A DNA stretch of 64,000 bases from G965233625 sp965233625 (GTDB lineage: Bacteria > Planctomycetota > Planctomycetia > Pirellulales > Pirellulaceae). The stretch covers positions 5,828,001 to 5,892,000 of the forward strand of contig OZ247499.1 of NCBI GenBank assembly GCA_965233625.1. The letters are read 5' to 3'. The stretch's first letter is position 1, and every line of letters begins with the position of its first letter. Of the stretch, positions 44,174-53,038 are shown piece after piece. The notes beneath the pieces were generated by a model. The model was not told the origin of the DNA and ran no database searches. It worked only from the letters and a program-made list of their open reading frames with translations. The position numbers were made by a program, and so were the translations under genes.

Positions 44174-45886
44174 GTGGCAGACGACTTTGACCCTTACTAC
44201 AAATGGCTAGGCATTGCGCCCGAAGATCAGCCGCCCAACCATTATCAGTTGCTGGGTGTGCGGAATTTTGAAAGCGATCCGGATGTGCTCGGCAATTCCG
44301 CCGATAAGCAGATGTCGCATCTACGTTCGTTTCAGGGCGGCAAACGCGCAGAGCTTTCGCAGAAGGTGCTGAACGAAGTCTCGGCGGCCCGGTTGTGCCT
44401 GCTGAATGCTGATAAGAAGAAGGCGTACGATACGCAACTGCGCAAAGAGCTGGATGCCGGCCAGCCGCAAGAAGCCAGTAAAGCATCTGGCAAGTCAGGG
44501 CTGCGGGCGCCGACGGAAGTCAAGTTCGAAGGCAAGAAGGCGAAGAAAGCCGCAGCGGGCGAGCAGCAGATTCCTTCGCCCACGTCTACGCCCACCACGC
44601 CGATGCCGGAGCTGACACCGCTGGCGCCGTTGAAGGGTGATGACGCCTTTGAAGACCCCGCGATTGATGCGGTGGTGATTCCAGATGAGCCGTCCGCTTC
44701 TGGCATCCTGAACCGCGGTTCAGGCATCCGGCAACAGACCGCGCCGCGGCCGCAACCTGCTGCACGCCCTGCCACACAGCCCGCTGCTGCGGGTGGCAGC
44801 GCCATCCGTCGCGGTCCGGCGCTGCCTGCTGAATCCAGGCTGGTGTATATCATCATTGGCAGCGTGATCTTTCTGATGCTCACGGCGGCAGGCGCCTTGA
44901 TGGCCAATTCGCTAAGCCGTGGCGCCTCTTCGCTGTCGGGCATGATCACCGGCGCGGGGAGACGCACCACGCCTGCTCCGCCACCGCCACGCCCGGCGTT
45001 ACCGCCCGGAACACGTCCCGGCACAGCCATACCGCGACCTGTCCCATCACGTCCCGTCCCACCGCGTCCGCGTCCTGGATCATCCACCGCGTTCCCGGCC
45101 ACGCGGACGGTTTCAACACGCAGCGATATTCAGTTCTTCTGGCCGCCAGCAGCACAACGCAGCGGGCAGGTGCGAATGGATGGCCAGAGGGTGAACCCCA
45201 GCATCTCCGGGTCAACCGCCACGCTCAATGTTTCACCCGGACGGCACACATTAAGCTGGCAGCGGCGAAGTTTTGCAACACGCACACTTACGGTCGATGC
45301 AACCGCCGGCGAAACGCAGACCGTGCATGGAGACTGGCAGACCAACAGGCTGCTGATCCCGTCTATCTCGGCCGATCTGGCAGGTGGAGCTGATGTAGGC
45401 GTGGGGCAGCAGGACTGGACACGGCGAGGCTCGATGTTGACCAGTCCCGTTGTTCTAGCACAACAGGTGGCCGTATCGGGAATCGATCGCACGCCGCCGG
45501 AAGAATATGTGATCGATATCCGTGCGGTGCGTGAGAAAGGAACTGGCCCGCTGCAGATTGGCCTGGAACAGGGCGGCCAGCGGTTCAGTATTCTGTTTGG
45601 CGGTCCCGGTGGTATTGCTGTCGGTAGTAGCGACACCGGTTACCAGACGTTGCAACCGCCTGGCCCCGATCTGTTTCTCTTCGGCCGCCCTGTGGGGTTG
45701 CGCATTTATGTGGCGCCGGGTTATGTCGGCGTGGAGACGCGGGTCGGGCAACTGCGGAATTACAAAGGCGATTTCAGCGTCTTTCAGCGGGAACCCAAAT
45801 GGGAAACCTCCACGCCGTTATCCGTCGGCGTCGAGAATTCTGGCTTCCGCATCTTATCGCTCCGTATGTACACCGGCTTCGAATAA
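44174..45886 (+). CDS. J-domain-like membrane protein of planctomycete type
   Basis: 570 aa from GTG (GGAG six bases upstream). Residues ~1-90 are the planctomycete 'YYKWLGI' domain (DPYYKWLGIAPEDQPPNHYQ, VLNEVSAARLCLLN, KKKAYDTQLRK), which resembles a J domain but lacks the HPD motif. Then a low-complexity linker (Pro/Thr/Ala), a transmembrane helix around residue 220-243 (LVYIIIGSVIFLMLTAAGAL), a Pro/Arg-rich linker, and a periplasmic part with a PEGA-like segment (VRMDGQRV, VSPGRHTLSWQRR). Role unknown; a chaperone-type or signalling adaptor is a guess. Confidence 0.83.
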   Translation: MADDFDPYYKWLGIAPEDQPPNHYQLLGVRNFESDPDVLGNSADKQMSHLRSFQGGKRAELSQKVLNEVSAARLCLLNADKKKAYDTQLRKELDAGQPQEASKASGKSGLRAPTEVKFEGKKAKKAAAGEQQIPSPTSTPTTPMPELTPLAPLKGDDAFEDPAIDAVVIPDEPSASGILNRGSGIRQQTAPRPQPAARPATQPAAAGGSAIRRGPALPAESRLVYIIIGSVIFLMLTAAGALMANSLSRGASSLSGMITGAGRRTTPAPPPPRPALPPGTRPGTAIPRPVPSRPVPPRPRPGSSTAFPATRTVSTRSDIQFFWPPAAQRSGQVRMDGQRVNPSISGSTATLNVSPGRHTLSWQRRSFATRTLTVDATAGETQTVHGDWQTNRLLIPSISADLAGGADVGVGQQDWTRRGSMLTSPVVLAQQVAVSGIDRTPPEEYVIDIRAVREKGTGPLQIGLEQGGQRFSILFGGPGGIAVGSSDTGYQTLQPPGPDLFLFGRPVGLRIYVAPGYVGVETRVGQLRNYKGDFSVFQREPKWETSTPLSVGVENSGFRILSLRMYTGFE

Positions 45887-45918
45887 CGAACGCCGAACCT
45901 TCCCTTTCATAGATCTTT

Positions 45919-46938
45919 ATGCCTGCTGATTCACTACGCTGCCTTTCTGTCCGTCAGCCCTGGGCGTGGGCTATCTGCACCGGCGGTAAGACTATCGAGA
46001 ACCGCACCTGGCAGACGCCTTATCGCGGACTGATTGCCATTCACGCTGGCAGTTCTACTTCCGACATTAAGACCGTCGCCCGTGCAAACCCTGGCGTCAG
46101 CATGGCTCCGCTGACCACCGGCGCCATCATTGGTGTGGTGGAGGTGGTCGATGTGACGCCGCTTAACCCCAGCCTGGAAGATAACCCTTTCGCCTGCGGA
46201 CCGTACTGCTGGAAGCTATCGGGCGGCCGCCTGTTGAAGAAGCCGGTTTCCGCCAAGGGCAAGCTGAATCTGTTTAAGCTCAGCGCGAAGCTTTCGGCAG
46301 AGGTCCGCGATGCCGAGTATCTACCGGCGGACGAAGCCACGAACGCCCGCCTGCTGGAAGCGGTTACGCCCGCTACAGACTTTGTGGAGTTCTACTTGAA
46401 CGCGGGCGAGTTTCATACGGAAAAGGGCAACTATCAGGATACGGTCGAAGCGGCCACGCACGCCTTGCGGCTCAGCCCGGATAATCCAGAAGCGTATGTA
46501 ATGCGGGGGCATGCCTACTATGAGATGGAGCAGGACGATCAGGCGCTGGCCGACATTTCGCAGGGCGTGAAACTGGCGCCGCGATCCGCCTTCGCCCACT
46601 CCATGCTGGGGCTGGTGCATCTGACCGGCAGCCGTTTTGAAGAGGCAGGCAAAGCGTACGCCGCCGCGCTGCAATGCGACAGCGATTACGAGATGGCGCT
46701 GGTTGGCGAAGCCGTGGTGGCGCTGCAGCGTGAAGACTTCCCCACGGTGTTCCGCCGCTGCGATCAGGTGCTGAAAACAACACCCGGCCATGCCGGCGCG
46801 TTGATAGCCCGGGGCGAAGCACTGGCCGCCACCGGCAAGCTGCAAGAGGCGCTGGCCGATGCAGACAAGGTGCTTGCCGATCAGCCGGAAAATCAGGAAG
46901 CCGCCGGCTTAAAGCAGCATGTGCTTTCGCAGCTTTGA
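45919..46938 (+). CDS. ASCH domain protein with C-terminal TPR repeats
   Basis: 339 aa. Residues ~8-130 are an ASCH domain (LSVRQPWAWAICTGGKTIENR, YRGLIAIHAGS, GAIIGVVEVVDV, CGPYCWKL), a fold that binds RNA or nucleosides and includes amidohydrolases of modified cytidine. Residues ~155-335 are at least four TPR units (DFVEFYLNAGEFHTEKGNYQ, AYVMRGHAYYEMEQDDQALAD, AHSMLGLVHLTGSRFEEAGKAY, GALIARGEALAATGKLQEAL). An ASCH-TPR fusion suggests the ASCH module is brought to a protein complex. No ribosome site seen. It follows the J-like gene by 32 bp on the same strand. Confidence 0.82.
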   Translation: MPADSLRCLSVRQPWAWAICTGGKTIENRTWQTPYRGLIAIHAGSSTSDIKTVARANPGVSMAPLTTGAIIGVVEVVDVTPLNPSLEDNPFACGPYCWKLSGGRLLKKPVSAKGKLNLFKLSAKLSAEVRDAEYLPADEATNARLLEAVTPATDFVEFYLNAGEFHTEKGNYQDTVEAATHALRLSPDNPEAYVMRGHAYYEMEQDDQALADISQGVKLAPRSAFAHSMLGLVHLTGSRFEEAGKAYAAALQCDSDYEMALVGEAVVALQREDFPTVFRRCDQVLKTTPGHAGALIARGEALAATGKLQEALADADKVLADQPENQEAAGLKQHVLSQL

Positions 46939-46966
46939 GGATAGCTTCCGTTAAGAATGGCTGCCG

Positions 46967-47833
46967 CTAACTCTGCGGATCGATGTACCGTTTGTTCAAG
47001 TCGCCATAAGCGTCGATCCGGCGGTCCCGTAAGAAGGGCCAGTGCGTTCTGACGACGTCGATCTGCTGGAAGTTGCAATCGGCTGTGACGATCTTCTCTT
47101 CGTTTTCACCACCCTGGCTAAGCATCTCGCCCGTTGGCGCGCAGATGAAACTGCGGCCCCAGAATTCCAGCGATGCTTCCACGCCGGTGCGGTTGGCGGC
47201 AGCGACAAACACGCCGTTGGCGATGGCGTGGCTGCGCATCATCGTTTCCCAGGCGGAAGTCTGCGAGGCGCCGAATTCTTCTTTCTCTTCGGGCAGCCAG
47301 CCGATGGCGGTCGGGTAGAAGATCACTTCGGCGCCTGCCAGCGCGGTCAGACGGGCGGCTTCGGGGAACCATTGATCCCAGCACACGCACACGCCGACAC
47401 GGCCAAACCGTGTGGCAAAGCTTTTGAATCCCAGGTCGCCGGGCGTGAAATAGAATTTTTCGTAGTACAGCGGATCGTCCGGAATGTGCATCTTGCGGTA
47501 AATGCCCGCCGTAGAGCCGTCCGCGTCAAACACCACCGCGGTGTTGTGATACAGCCCCGCCGCACGCCGCTCAAACAAAGAGCTGACGATCACCACTTCG
47601 TGTTCCGCAGCTGTCTTGCTCAGCGCTTCTGTGATAGGGCCAGGGATGGGCGTGGCTTCGTCAAACTGGCGATGATCTTCCGCCTGGCAGGGGTAAAGTC
47701 CATGAAACAGTTCCTGCAAACAGATGATCTGCGCACCGCTGCCGGCTGCCTGAGCAATCTGGCTGAGCGCTTTGGCAAGGTTCTGCTGCTGGTCCTGGAC
47801 GCAGGACATCTGCACCACGGCTATCTGCACCAT
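46967..47833 (-). CDS. aguB: N-carbamoylputrescine amidase (nitrilase family)
   Basis: 288 aa. Nitrilase-fold catalytic triad: Glu in IICLQELFHG, Lys in YRKMHIPDD, Cys in VCVCWDQWFPEAAR. The segment HIPDDPLYYEKFYFTPGDLG and AIGWLPEEKEEFG are specific to AguB, which hydrolyses N-carbamoylputrescine to putrescine, CO2 and ammonia in the arginine-to-putrescine route. The agmatine deiminase (AguA) that usually pairs with it is not in the window. Confidence 0.93.
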   Translation of the reverse strand: MVQIAVVQMSCVQDQQQNLAKALSQIAQAAGSGAQIICLQELFHGLYPCQAEDHRQFDEATPIPGPITEALSKTAAEHEVVIVSSLFERRAAGLYHNTAVVFDADGSTAGIYRKMHIPDDPLYYEKFYFTPGDLGFKSFATRFGRVGVCVCWDQWFPEAARLTALAGAEVIFYPTAIGWLPEEKEEFGASQTSAWETMMRSHAIANGVFVAAANRTGVEASLEFWGRSFICAPTGEMLSQGGENEEKIVTADCNFQQIDVVRTHWPFLRDRRIDAYGDLNKRYIDPQS

Positions 47834-48286
47834 CGCAATTTACTCTCTTACAACGCATGCATTGGTATCTGCACAAATCTGAGGCACTATCAATGAAGCG
47901 GCTTTCACGCTTTCATGCAAGGACAGCACACTAACCCGAAGCGCGAGCGAGGGACGCCCCGCGTTGGTGCGAATGGCCCGTTTAGGTTGCTTTCGACTTC
48001 GTGCCGTTTGGCCAAAACACCTTGTTTTCTGCACAAAATCAAACGTCCCTCGCTTGCGCTTCGGGTTAGTGTGAGTTACGAAAACATTTGTGTACATACC
48101 AAAGCAACGCATGGACGTGGATTGACGAAACCCGGCGCCGCAAATCTGGGTAACTGTCTGAAAGGGCGGCGCCTTCGAGCGGCGTCCCAGAACTTAGTAT
48201 ACTGTCCGTCAAGAAATTGTCGCCCGCGACGAACGATGGCTATTGTCGCCACGATGCTCTCACAAGGCTCTAACAAGGATTGAACT
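47834..48286. other. Intergenic region with a large inverted repeat
   Basis: About 450 bp between divergent aguB and the SHD1 gene. It holds the 30-bp inverted repeat described at 47927-48073 and otherwise no recognised gene. Short frames across the repeat encode NPKRKRGT-like peptides, a sequence often seen as spurious ORFs in planctomycete genomes. Confidence 0.5.
47927..48073. repeat. 30-bp inverted repeat of the 'TNPKRERGT' type
   Basis: Arms 47927-47956 and 48044-48073 are complementary at 29 of 30 positions, separated by 87 bp. Translated in one frame an arm reads TNPKRERGT, a dispersed repeat I know from planctomycete genomes. It sits in the intergenic region between aguB and the SHD1 gene. 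Confidence 0.82.
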
Positions 48287-49501
48287 GTGAATCTGTTTTC
48301 TTTTTCCACCGCAGCAGCGTGTCTGCTGACGTTTGGCTTCTGCCTGCAAACGGCGCAGGCGGATACGTGGACGGACTCGACCGGCAAGCACAATATCGAA
48401 GCAAAGTTTGTACAGATTGTCGGCGATAAGGTGCACCTGCAAAAGGCGGACGGCTCGGTGATCGCCGTGCCGCTGAACCGCCTCAGCGCTCAGAGCCAGC
48501 AGATGGCGCAGCGCATGGCGCAGAAGGGCGATGCGCCCGCAGCGCAGATGACCGCGGAGCAATCCGTTAAAGCCCTCCGCGACGATTTCCTCGCCGGCGA
48601 AGTGCAGAAGATGTGGGAGTACCTGCCGGAAAATTACCAGCAGGATGTGAACGAGCTGATTCATAACTTCGCCAGTAAGATGGACCCGGTGGTCTGGAAA
48701 GACATCGTCGATGTGATCGATACCGCCGTCGCCGTTCTGAAGAAGCAGAAGAAGTTCATCCTGGAACAGCCGCAGGTCGCAGGCGGTGTGAAAGATGAGA
48801 AAGGTGTTGACGCATCCTACGATGAACTGGTCGGCGCGATGGAAATTATCACCACCAGCAGCCTGATGGATCTGAATAAGATGAAGCAGATGGACATGGG
48901 CGTCTTTCTGGCGACTACGGGCAAAGACTTCGGTAAGAAGATGTCCTCCCTGTCCAAACTGGGCGATCAGGTAGAGGCGCCTGCCGGCGCACCGGGTCTG
49001 CCCGCGGGACTACCTGGCGCCGAAGTGCTGATCGGTAAAGGGACGATCACGACGGTGGAGCAGGGCGAAGAAACCGCCACCTTGCGTTTCACCACGCCCG
49101 GTGAGGAAGGCGAAGAAGACAAAGTGGAAGACACTGTCTTTGTGAAATACAAAGGCCGTTGGCTACCCAAAGAGATGGTGGACGACTGGGACAAGAACAT
49201 GAAGGAAGCTGCCGACGGTCTGGATGAGATGCGGAAGGAACTTCCTCAGGTGCAAGCCACCCTGGCGCCCGCCATGAAGTATCTAAAGAAAATGGAAGCG
49301 GCCAAAACCAAAGAAGAATTCAGCGCCGTGATTCAAGAGATCGTCTTCGCCATCCTGGCCGCTCAAGGCGGTGGCTTCCCTGGTGGCGGCGGCAATGGCG
49401 GCTTCCCACCAGGCGGCCTCCCAGGTGGCGGCAATGGAGGTTTTCCACCGGGCGGCGATAACGGTGATTTTCCGCCGGAAGACGGTGATTTCGGCACCTA
49501 A
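48287..49501 (+). CDS. Secreted SHD1 domain protein, paralogue 1
   Basis: 404 aa from GTG (AAGGA eight bases upstream). Signal peptide (LFSFSTAAACLLTFGFCL...AQA) then an SHD1-like segment (WTDSTGKHNIEAKFVQIVGD, KVHLQKADGSVIAVPLNRLS) common in planctomycete secreted proteins. A middle domain (~85-330) is shared with the next gene (GELDV/GEVQKMWEYLPENYQQDVNE, KMDPVVWKDI, GKGTITTVEQGEETATLRFT, KYKGRWLPKEMVDDWDKNM). The C-terminus is Gly/Pro-rich (GGFPPGG repeats). Function unknown; SHD1 may bind proteins or ubiquitin-like partners in eukaryotes. Confidence 0.85.
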   Translation: MNLFSFSTAAACLLTFGFCLQTAQADTWTDSTGKHNIEAKFVQIVGDKVHLQKADGSVIAVPLNRLSAQSQQMAQRMAQKGDAPAAQMTAEQSVKALRDDFLAGEVQKMWEYLPENYQQDVNELIHNFASKMDPVVWKDIVDVIDTAVAVLKKQKKFILEQPQVAGGVKDEKGVDASYDELVGAMEIITTSSLMDLNKMKQMDMGVFLATTGKDFGKKMSSLSKLGDQVEAPAGAPGLPAGLPGAEVLIGKGTITTVEQGEETATLRFTTPGEEGEEDKVEDTVFVKYKGRWLPKEMVDDWDKNMKEAADGLDEMRKELPQVQATLAPAMKYLKKMEAAKTKEEFSAVIQEIVFAILAAQGGGFPGGGGNGGFPPGGLPGGGNGGFPPGGDNGDFPPEDGDFGT

Positions 49502-49532
49502 AGCTAGTTAAAAACTATCATCTAACTAGAAT

Positions 49533-49569
49533 AAAGGCTCTGGGGACGTTTGCTCCGCAGAGCCTTTTT
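49533..49569 (+). terminator. Rho-independent terminator
   Basis: A 10-bp stem (49533-49542 with 49558-49567) followed by a T run to 49569, 31 bp beyond the SHD1 gene stop and before the second paralogue. The paralogue therefore has its own promoter or depends on read-through. Confidence 0.88.
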
Positions 49570-49621
49570 CCTTGCCGTAATCCATCACCGTAGTCCATCG
49601 AAGTGTACGAAGGAACCTCCT

Positions 49622-50560
49622 GTGAAACCGCTATCTCTCTCGACATTCGCCCTTTGTTTACTTTCGGTAGGTTTCTGCCTGCAAACGCAAACGGCAATGG
49701 CCCAAAAGGCGGCCGACCCAGCCGCTTCCGCAGAGCAGACCATGAAGACCATGCAATCCGCACTTGTAGGCGGTGAGCTGGATGTGCTGTGGAACCTCTT
49801 CCCGGAGGAATATCAGAGCGACCTGAACGGGCAACTGCACACGTTCGGCAGGAAGATGGACCCGCTTGTCTGGAAGGAAATTATCGAGGTGTTGAAAGCC
49901 ACCACCGCGATGCTTAAGAAACAGAAGACGTTGGTTCTTGAGAGTCCGCTGCTATCCAGAGGTATCAAAGATGCGCAAGGATTTTCTAAGACCTACGACG
50001 AAATTGTTGAAGGGCTTGAGATGCTCATCGCCAGCAAGGCAACCAAACTCGACAAGTTAAAACAGCTCAACCTCGACAAGTTTCTCTCTGGCAAGGGCAA
50101 GAAGATCGGCCGCCAGATGGCCGCCATCGCAAAACTGGGCGATCAACTGCACGCGCCCCAGACGGGTAAGCCCATCCCGCCACCGTATGACTTCCTGTTG
50201 GGCAAAGTCAGCGTTACCACGGTTGAGCAGAACGGAGACGAAGCCACACTCCGCTTCACCACCGCCGGTGCAGATGGCGACGAAGACAAAGTGCAGGACA
50301 TAAAGTTCATCAAACACAGAGGCAAATGGCTGACGCGTGGCTTCGTGAACAAGTGGGACGAGGATATGAAGAAGATGGAGACCGCCATCGACAACATGGA
50401 CAAAGGTTTCCCATCGCTGCGCGGGGATCTGGCTACGGTGATGAAGCACGTCAACCAGCTTGATGCCGCCACGACCAAAGAGGAATTCGACAACGCCGTC
50501 AAACAGGCTCTTATCGCGTTTCTGCGGGCTACGGGTGCATTGCCCAAACAGCCACAGTAA
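49622..50560 (+). CDS. Secreted protein, paralogue 2 (lacks SHD1)
   Basis: 312 aa from GTG (AAGGA nine bases upstream). Signal peptide (KPLSLSTFALCLLSVGFCLQ). The whole mature protein aligns with the middle domain of the upstream gene: ELDVLWNLFPEEYQSDLNGQ, KMDPLVWKEIIEVLK, KVSVTTVEQNGDEATLRFT, KHRGKWLTRGFVNKWDEDM. SHD1 and the Gly/Pro tail are absent. The pair arose by tandem duplication with loss or gain of the flanking modules. Confidence 0.85.
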   Translation: MKPLSLSTFALCLLSVGFCLQTQTAMAQKAADPAASAEQTMKTMQSALVGGELDVLWNLFPEEYQSDLNGQLHTFGRKMDPLVWKEIIEVLKATTAMLKKQKTLVLESPLLSRGIKDAQGFSKTYDEIVEGLEMLIASKATKLDKLKQLNLDKFLSGKGKKIGRQMAAIAKLGDQLHAPQTGKPIPPPYDFLLGKVSVTTVEQNGDEATLRFTTAGADGDEDKVQDIKFIKHRGKWLTRGFVNKWDEDMKKMETAIDNMDKGFPSLRGDLATVMKHVNQLDAATTKEEFDNAVKQALIAFLRATGALPKQPQ

Positions 50561-50610
50561 ATCTGTTGCCGCTTGATGCTATCCGGGGCAGACGCGGGAG
50601 GCCGCGCTGC

Positions 50611-51246
50611 CTACCCGATCAGGGCGATGATCCGCAGGATGGCGAAGGCAATGCGGATGCCGAAGAACACCTGGCCAGCGGTGACGCCAGAACCACCGCC
50701 GAAGCCGCCTCCGCCACCGCCGTTGCGGTCGTTATCCGGGTTGCCATAACCGCACATCACGCAGAAGCTGACGGCGTTAGGGATTTCCGCAGAGCAGGAC
50801 GGGCAGAACTTCTTGTCGTTGCCGTGCGGCTGTTCGGCCATCGCTGTCTGCTGGCGTTGCTGAATGGCCTGCTGCTCGCGGGTGAGTTCTTCATCAAAGA
50901 AGGAATCAAGCCCGCCGCCGGCTCCCGCTGCGGGTTGCCCGTAACCCTGCTGGGGCTGTCCATATCCAGGAACCTGCGGCCCCTGAGCACCTTGACCGTA
51001 ACCCTGGGCAGGCTGTCCGTACGCCGGTGCATTGCCATAGCCGCGCGGTTGCTGTCCGTAGCCCTTGTAACCCGGTTGCTGTTGGGGAGCGGCTGGCTGT
51101 TGAGGGGCCGCCTGCGGCGCAGCAGCGCCGGCAGCAGGAATCTGAATCGCCGCGGAGCAGTTAGGGCACTTCACGGTGCGACCGGCAAGCTCGTCCGGGG
51201 CCGCAAAGCGTTGTTGGCATTGAGAGCATGCAACGGCAGTAGGCAT
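50611..51246 (-). CDS. Double zinc-ribbon protein with Gln/Gly/Tyr-rich linker
   Basis: 211 aa. N-terminal zinc finger of the MJ0042 type (ACSQCQQRFAAPDELAGR, KCPNC), a long QQPGYKGYGQQPRGYG-type linker (residues ~45-120), a helix (FFDEELTREQQAIQQRQQ), a second zinc ribbon (KFCPSCSAEIPNAVSFCVMCG), a Gly-rich stretch and a C-terminal hydrophobic helix (FFGIRIAFAILRIIALIG). Composition resembles the zinc-ribbon protein at 18403-19308. Start at 51246 places the finger at the N-terminus. Function unknown. Confidence 0.8.
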   Translation of the reverse strand: MPTAVACSQCQQRFAAPDELAGRTVKCPNCSAAIQIPAAGAAAPQAAPQQPAAPQQQPGYKGYGQQPRGYGNAPAYGQPAQGYGQGAQGPQVPGYGQPQQGYGQPAAGAGGGLDSFFDEELTREQQAIQQRQQTAMAEQPHGNDKKFCPSCSAEIPNAVSFCVMCGYGNPDNDRNGGGGGGFGGGSGVTAGQVFFGIRIAFAILRIIALIG

Positions 51247-51528
51247 CGGGACGGCCTTCAAATTCACGAGCCAGCACAATTATTACAAGTGCGAAACACG
51301 TCGCAGAACAAGACGAAGGAGCAGGTGCGAACGCTCCTGCCCTTCAAGCCTTATAGTAGCATCAGATCGCCAGCCGTGCACTATTGTTTTCGGCCGTCAA
51401 AAACACGGGTTTCTCCCCCGCACTTCACACGGCAGCGGCGTTGGCCGCATGGCTGATGGTGTTACAGCCGTTGCATTCTGGTGGTTTGATTAACAATATC
51501 CATCGCGCGGCAGGCTAGGCTCAAACTG

Positions 51529-52842
51529 CTAGAGCAGTTCGTGGATGACGCTGCCTTTGCTGATGGCCATCGGGCGGCCTACGGGGGTGTCGAATTCGTG
51601 TTCGAAGTCGATGCCCAGGCAATGGAAGATGGTGGCGTGAATGTCTTCCACCGGGTGCGGATCGACCAGATCTTCGCCCCGCTTCTCGCGTGAACGATCG
51701 GGATCGGGCTTGGTTTCGCCAATCACGCGGCCTCCGGCGATGCCGCCTCCCGCCAATGCCACACTGAAGCCATGCGGCCAGTGATCGCGTCCCTCTGCCG
51801 GGTTGAGCACAGGCGTGCGGCCGAACTCACCGGCGCAGAGGATGAGCGTGCTCTTGAGCAGGTCGCGTTCTTTCAGATACTTCACCAGGGCGGCGAAGCC
51901 CGTGTCGAGCGTTCCGGCCAGTCCGGCCTGGATCTGATTGTTGTTGATGTGGCTATCCCAGTTGCCGTGGGTCACTTCCACACAACGCACGCCCTGCTCG
52001 ATCAGCCGGCCAGCAGCCAGGCAGCCGCGGCCGAATGGCGAATCGCCAAACTCGTTGCGCAGGGCTTCTGGCGCCTCGCTGACATCAAACGCCTTGAGCT
52101 GATCGGAACTCATCATGCGGATCGCGGCTTTGGTGCTGCCACGGTGCAGCGTCTTGTTCTTATCAAGCTGGCCTAGCCGGCCGCGGGCGAAGGATTTCTC
52201 GACAATGTTCAGCAGATCGTCGACGCGGCGTTCCATGCGGTCTTTGGAAACACGCGGCTTGATATCGGGCACCGGTTGTCTGGGATCGCCGATTTTGAAG
52301 GCGTCGTACTGATCGCCCAGGTAGCCGCCACGGGCGGGCCATTGGCCGGGCTGAATCGAAACGTGCCGGGGAATCTCAACGTGCTTATCATCCGTGAGAT
52401 GGCACATCACGGCGCCGATAGACGGATGAACAAGCGTCGGATCGGGACGGAAACCGGTCTTCACGTTGTACGTTGCACGTTCGTGATCGCCTTCCGCGCT
52501 GGTGACGCTTCGCACCAGCGAGATGCTATCCATCTGGTCCGCGAGCCGCTCGAGCGAACTGGCGATTTCGATGCCTTTGGCCGCCGTCTTGATCGCCTTC
52601 ACACCACCGCCGCCTTTGGCTTTGGGCTTCGGATCGAAGGTGTCGCGCTGGCTGGGGCCGCCCTGCATCCACAGCACAATCACCGACTTGGCGGGCGCAC
52701 CTTTGGGCGCCTTCTCCGCCTCACGCGCCAGCAGTTCCGCCACGGGCGTCATCCACGTCAGGCCAGCCAGCCCCGCAGCTTTAAGCAGCGTCCGGCGGTT
52801 GAAATGGTCGGCAGTGTTGCAGGCGTAAGGATGAATGAGCAT
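51529..52842 (-). CDS. DUF1501 domain protein
   Basis: 437 aa. Twin-arginine-like N-terminus (RRTLLKAAGLAGL), then SVIVLWMQGGPSQRDTFDPKP, SLVRSVTSAEGDHERATY, DLLKSTLILCAGEFGRTPVLN, GRDHWPHGFSVALAGGGI, HATIFHCLGID. DUF1501 proteins are sulfatase/phosphatase-fold relatives, exported, function unknown, and typically paired with DUF1549/DUF1553 genes in planctomycetes. Here the DUF1549/1553 gene lies upstream on the same strand, 196 bp away, with an inverted repeat pair between them. Confidence 0.93.
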   Translation of the reverse strand: MLIHPYACNTADHFNRRTLLKAAGLAGLTWMTPVAELLAREAEKAPKGAPAKSVIVLWMQGGPSQRDTFDPKPKAKGGGGVKAIKTAAKGIEIASSLERLADQMDSISLVRSVTSAEGDHERATYNVKTGFRPDPTLVHPSIGAVMCHLTDDKHVEIPRHVSIQPGQWPARGGYLGDQYDAFKIGDPRQPVPDIKPRVSKDRMERRVDDLLNIVEKSFARGRLGQLDKNKTLHRGSTKAAIRMMSSDQLKAFDVSEAPEALRNEFGDSPFGRGCLAAGRLIEQGVRCVEVTHGNWDSHINNNQIQAGLAGTLDTGFAALVKYLKERDLLKSTLILCAGEFGRTPVLNPAEGRDHWPHGFSVALAGGGIAGGRVIGETKPDPDRSREKRGEDLVDPHPVEDIHATIFHCLGIDFEHEFDTPVGRPMAISKGSVIHELL

Positions 52843-52884
52843 GACCGCTCCAGATTAATATGGCTTGAAGCTTATTTCGATGGT

Positions 52885-53030
52885 CCCCTCGCCCCGCCGG
52901 GGAGAGGGTTAGGGTGAGGGGCTGTTCTTGAAATCGACGAACAACTCGTGTGACTTGGCTTTGATTTCCTGGCAGTGCAAAGGAAGGCTGACTCCCCTCA
53001 CCCCAGCCCTCTCCCCAAAGGGGCGAGGGG
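52885..53030. repeat. Inverted pair of 37-bp CCCCTCRCC dispersed repeats, second locus
   Basis: Units 52885-52921 and 52994-53030 in opposite orientation, matching the units at 24682-24846. They occupy most of the 196-bp gap between the DUF1549/1553 gene and the DUF1501 gene. Confidence 0.85.
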
Positions 53031-53038
53031 GCTATTTA

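Noticed and set aside
47910..48110. Small proteins with NPKRKRGT peptides encoded across the inverted repeat
   Set aside because: They come from the dispersed repeat itself, appear on both strands and lack ribosome sites.
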